Assembly (NCBI GenBank): GCA_030747075.1
Contig: JASLLL010000007.1
Coordinates: 45,048 to 109,047, forward strand
Direction of reading: 5' to 3'
DNA from: Gemmatimonadota bacterium
Lineage (GTDB): Bacteria > ARS69
DNA: 64,000 nucleotides
The notes below the pieces were generated by a model. It made no database searches, was not told the origin of the DNA, and saw only the letters and a program-made list of their open reading frames with translations. The position numbers and the translations under genes are program-made. Below, in pieces: positions 45,123-54,210 of this stretch (its first letter is position 1; every line of letters begins with the position of its first letter).

Positions 45123-47140
45123 GTTCGCTCCTCCCCCGATGGAATCCGCAAGCCGTCCAGCATGGCTTCCGCCGCCACGCGTGCACGCTCCGCCAGAGAG
45201 GCGATCCGCTTCCCCGCACCGGGGCCCAACCCGGCGAACAGACCTTCGTGACCGCTCTGTCGAAGCCCCAAGAGTTCCCCGGGCCCGCGCATCGCAAGGT
45301 CGATCTCCGCGAGGCGAAGCCCGTCCGACACTTCCACGAGCGTCTCAAGGCGCTCGCGGGAACCGGCCGGAGCGCTCTCCGACTCGACCAGCCAACAGTA
45401 CCCCTTCTGGCCGCGTCGCGCGATGCGTCCTCGCAACTGATGAAGCTGGGCCAGCCCGAGGCGATCCGCCCCCTCCACCCAGAGAATCGACGCGCCCGGC
45501 ACATCAATCCCCACCTCGATGACGGTGGTGGCGACCAGTGCGCGCAAGTGCCCCTCGGCGAATCGCTCCAGAATCTGCTCCCGCCTGCCCGCCGGAACGC
45601 GACCGTGCACCAGTGCCACGGACTCCTCACCCGCAAGTTCAGCCATCTCACGGAAGAGGCCTTCGGCGCCTTCCTCTTCGCCGTCAATGCGAGGCCGGAC
45701 AAGGAACGCCTGCTGACCCTCCCCCATGCGGTCATGCACCCAGCGAAGGCCTGCGCGCCGCTTGTTTCGTGGAACCAGGCGCGTGGTGACTTCGCCTGAT
45801 GCGTCCGCGCGCGGCTGGAGCATGGAGAGATCCGAGTCGCCAAACGAAAGCAGCGCCAGCGTGCGCGGGATCGGCGTGGCGGACATCACGAGAAGGTGCG
45901 GACGGTCCCCCTTGCTTTGAAGCGTCTGGCGTTGCCGGACTCCGAAGCGATGCTGTTCATCCACAATGACCAGCCCCAGCTTCTGGAATCGCGTGGCCTC
46001 CGACAGGAGCGCGTGAGTGCCCACCGCAAGGCGGGCCTCCCCGGTCGCCAGGTGTTCCCGCGCGACCCGGGCTTCCCCGGCCGGGAGCGACCCCGTGAGA
46101 AGGACGGAACTCTTCGCCACCCGTGGGCTGAGCGTCTCCAGCGTGCGGAAGTGCTGGCGCGCCAGAAGGTCCGTCGGCGCGAGAAGAGCCGACTGCCACC
46201 CTCTGGAGGCCGCTTCGCAGATCGCGGCCAGCGCGACCACCGTCTTTCCGGAACCGACCTCCCCGGCAAGCAGCCGCTCCATGGGGTGCGTGCGAGCCAG
46301 GTCGACCGTGATCTCCTCGACCGCCTGGCGCTGCGACTCGGACAGGGGAAACGGAAGCTCCCCAACCAGCGCGGCCGCGCCGGTGCCTCTCCCGTCTGAC
46401 TTCGGGGCCGGAAGCATCCTTCGGGCTCGATTGCGACGACACAGATTCCACTCCAGCCGAAAAAACTCGTCGAACAGGAGACGCTCCCGACCGCGCTCCG
46501 CATCCGCAAGATCCTGCGGGCGATGCACGGCGTGCAATGCCTCCGCGAGCGAGACGACCTTCGCCAGCCTTCGCACTTCCTCGGGAAGAGGATCGGGCGG
46601 CATCGGGTCGCGCAGCGCATGACCGACCAGTTCCCGAAGAAGGCGCTGCCCGATACCCTCCGTGAGCGGATAGACCGGGCGAGTGCCCTGAAGGCGCATG
46701 GGCACTTCTGCGTCGACCGTCTTCAGCCGCGCAAACTCGGGGTGCACCAGCGCTCCCTTCTCGGAGAGCCTTCCCGACAGCGCCACGGCAACCCCGCTGG
46801 AGAGTTCGCGCGAGAGATAGCCCGCGCGGAACCACATGGCTTCCATGCGTCCGGTGTCGTCTTTGAGCTGGATCCGAAGAGTGGAGCGCCCGCGTCGGTG
46901 CAGGGTGCTGCGCGAGATGACGCCCCGCACCACGACCCACGAACCCGCAGACTGAGCTCGCGCTGAGGCAATCGAGCGAAGCCCCCCGCGATCCTCAAAG
47001 GAACGCGGCACATGGCGAAGGAGATCGGCAACGGTGTCAATGCCCAGATGCTTCAGGCGGGCGGCCCTCACAGGACCGACGCCGGGAAGCCGGACAATGG
47101 AGTCCTCGGGGACGGGGGTCCCCCTCTGCGTCGGGATCAC
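45119..47140 (-). CDS. recG: ATP-dependent DNA helicase RecG
   Basis: The 673-residue protein begins with the wedge/OB region (LKHLGIDTVADLLRHVPRSF), then helicase motifs: Walker A GSGKT (296-300), DEQHRFGVRQR, SATPIPRTLAL, and QLRGRIARRGQKGYCWLV. RecG reverses stalled forks and branch-migrates Holliday junctions. It is encoded 23 bases after ftsZ and overlaps nfeD, so it is co-transcribed with division genes here. Confidence 0.96.
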   Translation of the reverse strand: MIPTQRGTPVPEDSIVRLPGVGPVRAARLKHLGIDTVADLLRHVPRSFEDRGGLRSIASARAQSAGSWVVVRGVISRSTLHRRGRSTLRIQLKDDTGRMEAMWFRAGYLSRELSSGVAVALSGRLSEKGALVHPEFARLKTVDAEVPMRLQGTRPVYPLTEGIGQRLLRELVGHALRDPMPPDPLPEEVRRLAKVVSLAEALHAVHRPQDLADAERGRERLLFDEFFRLEWNLCRRNRARRMLPAPKSDGRGTGAAALVGELPFPLSESQRQAVEEITVDLARTHPMERLLAGEVGSGKTVVALAAICEAASRGWQSALLAPTDLLARQHFRTLETLSPRVAKSSVLLTGSLPAGEARVAREHLATGEARLAVGTHALLSEATRFQKLGLVIVDEQHRFGVRQRQTLQSKGDRPHLLVMSATPIPRTLALLSFGDSDLSMLQPRADASGEVTTRLVPRNKRRAGLRWVHDRMGEGQQAFLVRPRIDGEEEGAEGLFREMAELAGEESVALVHGRVPAGRREQILERFAEGHLRALVATTVIEVGIDVPGASILWVEGADRLGLAQLHQLRGRIARRGQKGYCWLVESESAPAGSRERLETLVEVSDGLRLAEIDLAMRGPGELLGLRQSGHEGLFAGLGPGAGKRIASLAERARVAAEAMLDGLRIPSGEERT

Positions 47141-47163
47141 CGGGTCCTCCCCCGGCGCCGCGA

Positions 47164-48315
47164 TCAGTCCATCTGCTTTCGCAGGAATGTGGGCGTCTCC
47201 AGATCGTCGTCCACAAAGGAGCGGATCACGCGCTTTGTCGGCTCTCCTCTGGTCTCCGCTCGTCTGAAGGCGGGTCGATCAAGATCTCCGCCCAGCGGCA
47301 CGACCCGAGGTTCCATGGACGAAGAGGCGGAGTCGACCCGCATCCCCTCCTCTCCCTCTGCACCGATTCCGGTCGCAATCACCGTGACCTGGATCTCGCC
47401 GGCCCGATCGGGATCGATGACCGCGCCGAAGAACAGGTTGGCATCCTCGCCGGCCGCTTCGTGAATGACGGAAGTGGCGCTGCTCACATCGCTCAGCGAG
47501 AGATCCTCCCCGCCGGTGATGCTGACCAGCACGCCTCGAGCCCCTGAGATGGAGACCTCTTCCAGGAGCGGACTGGTTACGGCCACGCGGGCCGCCGCTT
47601 CCGCACGCGCCTCACCCTCTGCGGTTCCGGTGCCCATGAGAGCGTCACCCATCTTCGACATGACCGTCCTGACATCCGCGAAGTCCAGGTTGACAAGCCC
47701 GGGGACGGCAATCAGGTCCGAAATACCGCGAGTGGCCTGCATGAGGACATCATCTGCCATGCGGAACGCTTCGGACAGAGGGGTGTCGTCCTGAACGATC
47801 GAGAGGAGTCGCTGGTTGGGGATGACGATCAGCGTGTCCACATGGTCCTTGAGCGCAAGCAACCCTTCCCGCGCTTGACGGATGCGCGGGGTGCCCTCGA
47901 ACTCGAAGGGCCTGCTGACCACAGCCACCGTCAGCGCGTTCATTTCCTTGGCGATCTCCGCGATGACCGGCGCGGCACCCGTTCCGGTGCCCCCGCCCAT
48001 TCCAGCGGTGACGAACACCATGTCCGAACCTTCCAGGGCCTCGGCGACGGCATCCCGGCTCTCTTCCACCGCGCGGCGCCCGACCTCCGGGTTTCCCCCG
48101 GATCCAAGTCCCCGCGTCACTGTCTCTCCGAGCTGGAGGCGCACGGGCGCGGAAGACGCGCCAAGAGCCTGCAGATCCGTGTTGGCCGCAATGAAGTCGC
48201 AGCCGGTCAGACCGGCTTTCAGCATTCTGTTGATGGCGTTGCCGCCCGCTCCGCCGACGCCGATCACTCGGATCGTCGCGAGGCGCTGCACATCCTCGGC
48301 ATACTCGAAAGGCAT
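47164..48315 (-). CDS. ftsZ: Cell division protein FtsZ
   Basis: ATG at 48315 with GGGGAG upstream; the frame extends 5' without support. The 383-residue tubulin homologue has [17 protein letters not shown], the GTP signature GGGTGTG (107-113), [11 protein letters not shown] and the T7 loop [12 protein letters not shown] linker ends in the conserved tail [13 protein letters not shown] that binds FtsA. It polymerises into the Z-ring. It is separated from ftsA by an odd 384-base repeat-rich gap. Confidence 0.98.
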   Translation of the reverse strand: MPFEYAEDVQRLATIRVIGVGGAGGNAINRMLKAGLTGCDFIAANTDLQALGASSAPVRLQLGETVTRGLGSGGNPEVGRRAVEESRDAVAEALEGSDMVFVTAGMGGGTGTGAAPVIAEIAKEMNALTVAVVSRPFEFEGTPRIRQAREGLLALKDHVDTLIVIPNQRLLSIVQDDTPLSEAFRMADDVLMQATRGISDLIAVPGLVNLDFADVRTVMSKMGDALMGTGTAEGEARAEAAARVAVTSPLLEEVSISGARGVLVSITGGEDLSLSDVSSATSVIHEAAGEDANLFFGAVIDPDRAGEIQVTVIATGIGAEGEEGMRVDSASSSMEPRVVPLGGDLDRPAFRRAETRGEPTKRVIRSFVDDDLETPTFLRKQMD

Positions 48316-48341
48316 GGACTCCCCCCCCACCACACTCACCC

Positions 48342-48355
48342 GGGCCGAGCGGCCC
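48342..48355 (-). other. Hairpin in the ftsZ leader
   Basis: GGGCCG-ag-CGGCCC is a perfect 6-bp stem with a 2-base loop, 27 bases upstream of the ftsZ ATG. It may affect translation or message stability. I saw no convincing promoter between it and the repeat block. Confidence 0.3.
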
Positions 48356-48417
48356 TCCCAACCACACAACCATTGGATACCACCTGGCAGGGTCTTTGCC
48401 TAGCCCGGATTTCTACT

Positions 48418-48703
48418 TTCGGGTGGCGGGAGGATTCGTCCGGGGAGTGAATGGCAAGAAGGCCAGGTCCCCTTCCCCCGGGACCTCCACCGAAGCCAGG
48501 TCCCCGTCCCCCAAGACCTCGACTAGTTCGGGTGGCGGGAGGGTTCGTCGCGAGGGTTCGTCAGGGGAGTGAGTGGCAAGGAGTCGGGCCGGGATCGACC
48601 GGAGGCGGGGCCATGGCCCCGTCGAGGATCGATCGCGGCCCAGCGACGCAGCCAATCTCCCCCTGCCGAAGCCGCAGCAGAACCCTCCCGCCACCCGAAC
48701 TAG
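48418..48703. repeat. Nested direct and inverted repeat block between ftsA and ftsZ
   Basis: A unit starting TTCGGGTGGCGGGAGG occurs at 48418-48460 and again at 48527-48583, the second with a small internal duplication. A 24-base part of the second copy (48523-48546) returns as an exact inverted copy at 48680-48703, which includes the ftsA stop codon. Between the first two are two 31-base direct repeats (48461-48491 and 48494-48524; 25 of 31 identical). The centre (48606-48621) is a 16-bp perfect palindrome, CGGGGCCATGGCCCCG. An open frame on the minus strand across it (48413-48721) encodes only repeat peptide and is not called a gene. Confidence 0.85.
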
Positions 48704-49932
48704 AAGAAGTCCTCGACCCACCGCTTCATCTGCCCGGCCAGGCGCCCCAGCGCTTTCCCGCCCCCGAATGACGGGCGGCCCTGCTCGTCGTCTTCACGAT
48801 GCGCATACCGGACAAGGCCGACAGCCGTGGCAAGATCGGGTGAATCAACGCCTTCGGGATACTCCGCCAGTCCGAACGGTGCCCCCTGCTTTGCGGGGAG
48901 GTTGAACATCCGCTCCGCCATTTCCAGCGTTCCGGAGAGCTGACTGCCTCCTCCGGTGAGCACAAGGCCTGCCGCGAGAAGGTCCCAGTAGTCGGTCTTC
49001 TTCACTTCGCGGTAGGACAGCGCCAGGATCTCCTCCATTCGCGGCTGCACAATCTGGTTCAGGATGCTGCGGCTCACGGTTCGCTCCGGTCGGCCGTTGA
49101 CTCCGGGTACCGTGATCTCTTCCTCCAGACCTTCCTCGGGACGAAGCGTTGCGTGCGCGCGTTTGATCTCGTCCGCTGCGGCAAGAGGTGTCCGGAGCCC
49201 GATGGCGATGTCGTTCGTGACATTCGTCCCCCCGACTCCGACCACCGCCGTGTGCTTCAGTCCGCCATCCGCGAAGACTGCCACATCCGTCGTGCCCCCG
49301 CCGATATCCACCAGGACCGCTCCCAGTTCCATTTCGTCCTGAGTGAGAACGGCGGTGCTCGCGGCAACCGACCCCAGGACGACGCGTTCCACTTCCAGCC
49401 CGGCTCGACGCACGCACTTCAGGAGATTCTGAATGGGAGTGGAAGCACCCGTGATGATGTGAACTTCCGTCTCAAGACGCACACCCGTCATGCCCACGGG
49501 ATCGTGAATCCCGCCCTGATCGTCCACCGTGAACTCCTGCGGCATCACATGGATGATCTCCCGGTCCCCCGGAAGCGCGATGGCACGCGCGGCTTCGATG
49601 ACGCGCTCCACATCGCCGCGCGAGATCTCGTTGTCCGGGTTGCGGACCGCGATGACTCCGCGGCTGTTGATGCTCTTGATGTGATCTCCGGCGATCCCCA
49701 CGGTGACCGATTCCACGGAAGTCCCCGCCTGCGTCTCCGCGATCTCCATGGCTGCTTCGATGGAGTCGATCGTCCGCTCCAGATTGATCACGACGCCCTT
49801 CTTGATGCCGCGGGTGGGGCTCATGCCCAGCCCCTGGATCTCCAGGAGCCCGTCGTCGTTGGGTGCTGCAATCACTGCTGCAGTGCGGGTACTCCCCAGA
49901 TCGAGTCCCGCGAGGATTCCATTCGATGCCAT
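48700..49932 (-). CDS. ftsA: Cell division protein FtsA
   Basis: The 410-residue actin-like protein has phosphate loops LDLGSTRTAAVIA near residue 10 and VDIGGGTTDVAVFADGG near 205. A SHS2-type insertion is in the 1C region (VEVRVIEAARAIALPGDREI region), and the C-terminal membrane helix ends WVEDFF. It tethers FtsZ to the membrane. The stop codon is part of the inverted repeat at 48680-48703. Confidence 0.96.
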   Translation of the reverse strand: MASNGILAGLDLGSTRTAAVIAAPNDDGLLEIQGLGMSPTRGIKKGVVINLERTIDSIEAAMEIAETQAGTSVESVTVGIAGDHIKSINSRGVIAVRNPDNEISRGDVERVIEAARAIALPGDREIIHVMPQEFTVDDQGGIHDPVGMTGVRLETEVHIITGASTPIQNLLKCVRRAGLEVERVVLGSVAASTAVLTQDEMELGAVLVDIGGGTTDVAVFADGGLKHTAVVGVGGTNVTNDIAIGLRTPLAAADEIKRAHATLRPEEGLEEEITVPGVNGRPERTVSRSILNQIVQPRMEEILALSYREVKKTDYWDLLAAGLVLTGGGSQLSGTLEMAERMFNLPAKQGAPFGLAEYPEGVDSPDLATAVGLVRYAHREDDEQGRPSFGGGKALGRLAGQMKRWVEDFF

Positions 49933-49957
49933 TCCCGCTCCCGCCCTTGGATGTCCG

Positions 49958-50749
49958 TCAGCGTCCAGCCGACCGTCCGGGCCGCCAGACCGCCGTCTCC
50001 CCTGTGATCACACGCAGCGTACCCTGTCTCCCCCCCTCGGAGTCCAGCCTTTCGCGAAGAAACGCCGACACATTGCGAACCGCGTCCCCCGGTGGTACCG
50101 CCTCCCAGATCACCGCTGTGAAGCCCTCGCCCGGCAGTTCCAGCTTGAGCTCCCCCCCCGGCATGAGCGTGATGATACAGCGTGCTTCGAATGCGCCCGC
50201 TCCCTCAAGCAGTTGTGCCAGCTCTACCGCCCGGCGAAGGCCGTCGACATCCAGCCCCGTTTCCGGTGATCCCACGCCCCGGATTCTCGGGAGAGTCGGC
50301 CCCGGTTCTCCCGCCGGGAGGATTCGCAGGCCCGCCGACACGCCCACGAGTAACCCGTCCCAGACGAGCCCCGCGACGGCATGGGCCTCTCGCACCTCCA
50401 GCTTCACAACCCGGGGGGAGGGACGCAGCACACGGGCCTCCCGGACCAGAGGGTGTGCGAGGAGCCGATCCCTGGCCTTCGAACCTTCCAGCGCCAGCCA
50501 GGAGTCCCCGATGGAGATGCCCGATGTGGCCAGCACTTCTCCTGCCGGAACCCGTTCCGCCCCTTCCACGCGGATGTCGCGAACCGCCAGTCGTGGCCAG
50601 GCCGCCAGCGCATACCAGCCGGCCTGTACGCCCCAGCTGGCAATCCCCAGCACCACAAGCCCCCCCGCGAAAAGCGCTGCCCGGCGCCCCGGCCTCGGGA
50701 CACGCGTGCTTCGGCGACCTCGCCGCCGCCGGGACCTTCCCCGGGTCAT
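49958..50749 (-). CDS. ftsQ: FtsQ/DivIB-type cell division protein
   Basis: This 263-residue protein has a very basic N-terminus (RGRSRRRRGRRSTR), one helix (about 24-48) and a periplasmic POTRA domain (VRDIRVEGAERVPAGEVLA, HPLVREARVLRPSPRVVKLE). A beta domain follows. Position between murB and ftsA in the cluster supports FtsQ, which links early and late divisome proteins. The start overlaps the murB end by 4 bases. Confidence 0.9.
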   Translation of the reverse strand: MTRGRSRRRRGRRSTRVPRPGRRAALFAGGLVVLGIASWGVQAGWYALAAWPRLAVRDIRVEGAERVPAGEVLATSGISIGDSWLALEGSKARDRLLAHPLVREARVLRPSPRVVKLEVREAHAVAGLVWDGLLVGVSAGLRILPAGEPGPTLPRIRGVGSPETGLDVDGLRRAVELAQLLEGAGAFEARCIITLMPGGELKLELPGEGFTAVIWEAVPPGDAVRNVSAFLRERLDSEGGRQGTLRVITGETAVWRPGRSAGR

Positions 50750-51675
50750 GTCACCCCCACGAGTTTCACTTCCAGCTCCAGTTCGACTCCGTGAACCGCC
50801 ACCACTCGTTCCCGGATGCGCTCAATCAGCCGAAGCACATCCGACGCGGTGGCTTCCCCATTCCGGTTGATCAGGAAGTTTCCGTGCTCTCGCGAGACGC
50901 AGGCACCTCCCTCGGTGGCGCCCTTCAGCCCGGCCTGGTCGATCAGTCGCCCCGCGGACTCTCCGGGCGGGTTCTTGAACATGCATCCCGCAGAGCGGGC
51001 GCGATCCGGCTGATCCCGGCGTCGGCGCGCCCAGAGTTCTTCGATGGCGGCGCCAACCCTTTCCGGGTCGTCTTCTTCCACCGCAACGCGCCCTGACGCA
51101 ATGATGAAACCGTCTGGAAGGCGGCACTCGCGATACGCCATCGAGAGGTCTCTCGCCGGGAGCGTCCGAACGGCGCCTTCCCGGTCCACGCCCGTCACCG
51201 AGATCAGAACATCTGAAGTCTGACCCGCCCGCGTTCCGGCGTTCGTGGCCACCGCACCACCCCATGTCCCCGGAATCCCCGCACCGAACTCCAGCCCGGC
51301 CCATCCTGCGCGGGCCGCCTCCCGCAAGATGCTCCCCCATGGGCTCCCCGCGCCAATCTCGAGAACCCCCGGTTCCACCAGCGCCATTCCTCCCAGCGTT
51401 CCGGAGACGCGCACCACCACGCCTTCGAACCCGGCGTCGGCGACCAGGAGGTTCGAGCCGTTTCCCAGAACCAGCACGGTCTCATCCGCTTCGGTCAGGT
51501 GGGCTCGGAGCGTCGCCAGGCCTTCCAGTGTCTGCGGCGTCACGAGAATATCTGCCGGGCCACCGATGCGAAGGGTGGTGAGGCGGTTCAGCAGAACGCC
51601 GGTCCGCACCATCAGATCCGGCAGACCACTCAACTGATCCGCAAGCGGGCACGGCTTCACCGCGCCGGTGCGCAA
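50746..51675 (-). CDS. murB: UDP-N-acetylenolpyruvoylglucosamine reductase
   Basis: This 309-residue flavoenzyme has the FAD-binding segments NRLTTLRIGGPADILV and VLVLGNGSNLLVADAGF, then EFGAGIPGTWGGAVATNAG. YRECRLPDGFII follows and Glu in the C-terminal ELELEVKLVG. In the SAGCMFKNP loop Cys231 stands where most enzymes have the catalytic Ser; Cys is found in some homologues. It makes UDP-MurNAc. The start overlaps murC by 19 bases. Confidence 0.95.
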   Translation of the reverse strand: MRTGAVKPCPLADQLSGLPDLMVRTGVLLNRLTTLRIGGPADILVTPQTLEGLATLRAHLTEADETVLVLGNGSNLLVADAGFEGVVVRVSGTLGGMALVEPGVLEIGAGSPWGSILREAARAGWAGLEFGAGIPGTWGGAVATNAGTRAGQTSDVLISVTGVDREGAVRTLPARDLSMAYRECRLPDGFIIASGRVAVEEDDPERVGAAIEELWARRRRDQPDRARSAGCMFKNPPGESAGRLIDQAGLKGATEGGACVSREHGNFLINRNGEATASDVLRLIERIRERVVAVHGVELELEVKLVGVT

Positions 51676-53078
51676 AGGCTCTCCGGGAGACCCGCTGGAC
51701 TCGCGGCCAGTTTCGCCGCGAGAAGATCACCTGCCTTCCAGACATCCCCTGCTCCGAGAGTCAGGACCAGGTCTCCGGCGCGCACCTCCGGCAGGAGAAG
51801 GTCCACCGCTTTCTCCCATTGCGCCGCGATCTCCACTGCGGGCGCCCCGGCCTCTCGGGCGGCCCGGGCGATCATTTCTGCATCCACCCCGGGGATCGGA
51901 TCCTCTCCGGCGGCGTAGATCGAAGTGACAACAAGCCGATCCGTCAGAGCCAGCGCAGGACCAAACTCTTCGGCCAGATCCCGCGTGCGGCTGTATCGAT
52001 GCGGCTGAAACAGGGCCACAACCCGGCGGTCCGGCCAGCACTCACGCACAGCCGACAGCGTGGCCGCGATCTCCGTCGGATGGTGTGCATAGTCGTCGAT
52101 CACCAGTACGCCATCCGCGTCGGAGCGAATCTCCAGCCGTCTTGCAATCCCGCCGAACTCCTCCAACGCCTCTCGAATCTCCTCGAAGTCCACACCGAGA
52201 TCCCGAGCCACACAGATGGCCGCCAGTGCGTTCCGAACGCTGTGGTCTCCCGGCATGGCCAGCGACACGCGGCCCAGTTCGCAATCATTCTCAAAAACGG
52301 TGAACGAGCAGCGCCCATCCTCCATGCGTTTGTCTGCGGCTCGCACGGTCGCGTCTTCTGAAAACCCGTAAGTGATGACTCGCCTCTCCAGATCCGGCAG
52401 GAGGCCGCGCGTTCGCTCATCATCCACGCAGAGAATGGCCGCACCATAGAAGGGTACGCTGTTCGCAAAGCGCAGGAAGGTCTCGCGAATGCGTTCTTCC
52501 GATCCGTAGTAGTCCAGGTGCTCGCGATCGATGTTCGTAATCACTGCCAGTGCGGGGCTGAGACGCAAGAAGGAACCATCCGACTCGTCCGCCTCCGCCA
52601 CAAGCACGCGACCGCTCCCCAGTCTGGCGTGGACGCTCCACGCACGAAGCCTCCCCCCCACGACGATGGTCGGGTCCAGCCCGCCTCGTGCCACAGCAAG
52701 CGCCGTGAGCCATGTCGTGGTTGTCTTGCCGTGAGACCCACCCACCGCCACACCGAACTTCATGCGCATGAGCTCTGCAAGCATCTCTGCCCGCGGGATC
52801 ACCGGGACACCCGCGCTCCGGGCTGCCTGAACCTCGGCGTTGGTGTCGGAGACAGCGGACGAAATCACCACAACCTGCGCGTCGCCGAGGTGCGCGGCGG
52901 CGTGCCCGATCTCCACCCGGCACCCCAGCTCCTTCAGGCGGTGGGTGACATCACCCTCGACCAGATCGGACCCGGAGACCTCGTATCCCAGATTGGCCAG
53001 CACCTCGGCGATGCCGCACATACCGGTGCCGCCAATCCCCACGAAGTGGATGTTTCGAATCTTGTGGAACATCCCCAC
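51657..53078 (-). CDS. murC: UDP-N-acetylmuramate--L-alanine ligase
   Basis: This 473-residue Mur ligase begins IRNIHFVGIGGTGMCGIAEV and has the ATP loop GGSHGKTTTTWLTALAV. VLVAEADESDGSFLRLSP and IDDYAHHPTEIAATL are typical of MurC. It adds L-Ala to UDP-MurNAc in the cytoplasm. It lies 3 bases after murG, in the usual dcw order. Confidence 0.97.
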   Translation of the reverse strand: MGMFHKIRNIHFVGIGGTGMCGIAEVLANLGYEVSGSDLVEGDVTHRLKELGCRVEIGHAAAHLGDAQVVVISSAVSDTNAEVQAARSAGVPVIPRAEMLAELMRMKFGVAVGGSHGKTTTTWLTALAVARGGLDPTIVVGGRLRAWSVHARLGSGRVLVAEADESDGSFLRLSPALAVITNIDREHLDYYGSEERIRETFLRFANSVPFYGAAILCVDDERTRGLLPDLERRVITYGFSEDATVRAADKRMEDGRCSFTVFENDCELGRVSLAMPGDHSVRNALAAICVARDLGVDFEEIREALEEFGGIARRLEIRSDADGVLVIDDYAHHPTEIAATLSAVRECWPDRRVVALFQPHRYSRTRDLAEEFGPALALTDRLVVTSIYAAGEDPIPGVDAEMIARAAREAGAPAVEIAAQWEKAVDLLLPEVRAGDLVLTLGAGDVWKAGDLLAAKLAASPAGLPESLCAPAR

Positions 53079-53081
53079 CCC

Positions 53082-54194
53082 TCAACCTCCCTGCTTCTCG
53101 AGAAACCGCTGGCACGCCAGTGCCAGCACCGAACGGGCCGAAGACCGGCTCTCCGCCCGGCACGCCCTCGACATGGCCTCGCGGGTGGGAGCGTCTCGCA
53201 GCAGACGCTCCACCAGTCGTCCCAGCGACTCGGTGGTAAGGTCTTCTTCCGGAAGGACTCGCGCGGCCCCCGCCGCTTCCCGCTCTCGGGCATTCTCCAT
53301 CTGGTGGCCGCCCGCGGCAAATGGAAAAGGTACCAGCACGGCAGGAACTCCCGCCGCCGACAGCTCCGCCAGCGTGGTCGCTCCGGCCCGCGCCACCACA
53401 AGATCCGCGGCCGCGTAGGCGTCTCCGATCGCTTCGATGAAGGGCACCGTACGCACGCTCTCCGGCAGAGGTTCGGCCGCGGTCGAGTCCAGCCCGAAGC
53501 CCCGGTCCCCCGTCTGAATGATCCAGCTCACGCCCTCGCAGGTCTTCCCGTCCCGCGCCACGCCGAAAGCCGCGTGCGCCACGGCCCGCGCCCCCTGGCT
53601 TCCACCCAGCACCAGCACCACGCGGCCATTCGCGGAGAGCCCGAGTTCCGTCAGGAACCGCTCCCCGTCTCCTTCCTCCACCGACCGACGAACGGGCGTT
53701 CCGGTGACTCGTGCCCGAGAACGGCGCGGCAGGCGCGTCATCGCGACGGCATCCGAGACATGGACCTCGGTCGCGAAGAGCGAAGAGATGCGCGTCGCAA
53801 CCCCTGGCAGGCGATTCTGCTCCAGCACCAACGCCGGGATTCGCATCACCCACGCCAGAAAGACAAAAGGCCCGGAGACATATCCCCCGGTCCCTACCAC
53901 GACCTTCGGACGAACTCTTCTGAGCAATCGCCATGTGTCCAGGAAACCCGCAACCAGATAGTACGGTAGCGTCAGCCACGACCACCCGGGTCGCCGGGCC
54001 AGCCCGCGCATACGCACGAAGTCCGGTTCAAAGCCCGCTTGCCGAATCCACTCCGCACCCGGCTTCCCGGATGCGACCGCAAAGCGGACCGAAACCCCCT
54101 GCTGCTTTGCGGTCAGTTCCTCGGCCAGCGCGATTCCCGGGTAGATGTGCCCGCCCGTTCCGGAGGCGGCGATAAGAACTCCGCCATTCATCAA
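53082..54194 (-). CDS. murG: UDP-GlcNAc:lipid I N-acetylglucosaminyltransferase
   Basis: This 370-residue GT28 enzyme starts GGVLIAASGTGGHIYPGIAL and has VVGTGGYVSGPFVFLAWV. It also carries the donor-site segment VLVLGGSQGARAVA and LVVARAGATTLAELSAAG near residue 265. It makes lipid II on the inner face of the membrane. It is encoded between ftsW and murC. Confidence 0.97.
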   Translation of the reverse strand: MMNGGVLIAASGTGGHIYPGIALAEELTAKQQGVSVRFAVASGKPGAEWIRQAGFEPDFVRMRGLARRPGWSWLTLPYYLVAGFLDTWRLLRRVRPKVVVGTGGYVSGPFVFLAWVMRIPALVLEQNRLPGVATRISSLFATEVHVSDAVAMTRLPRRSRARVTGTPVRRSVEEGDGERFLTELGLSANGRVVLVLGGSQGARAVAHAAFGVARDGKTCEGVSWIIQTGDRGFGLDSTAAEPLPESVRTVPFIEAIGDAYAAADLVVARAGATTLAELSAAGVPAVLVPFPFAAGGHQMENAREREAAGAARVLPEEDLTTESLGRLVERLLRDAPTREAMSRACRAESRSSARSVLALACQRFLEKQGG

Positions 54195-54210
54195 CCCTCT
54201 CCGAATCCGC

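Noticed and set aside
48413..48721. Minus-strand open frame of 102 codons in the ftsA-ftsZ gap
   Set aside because: It is made of the repeat units themselves and overlaps the end of ftsA; no ribosome site.
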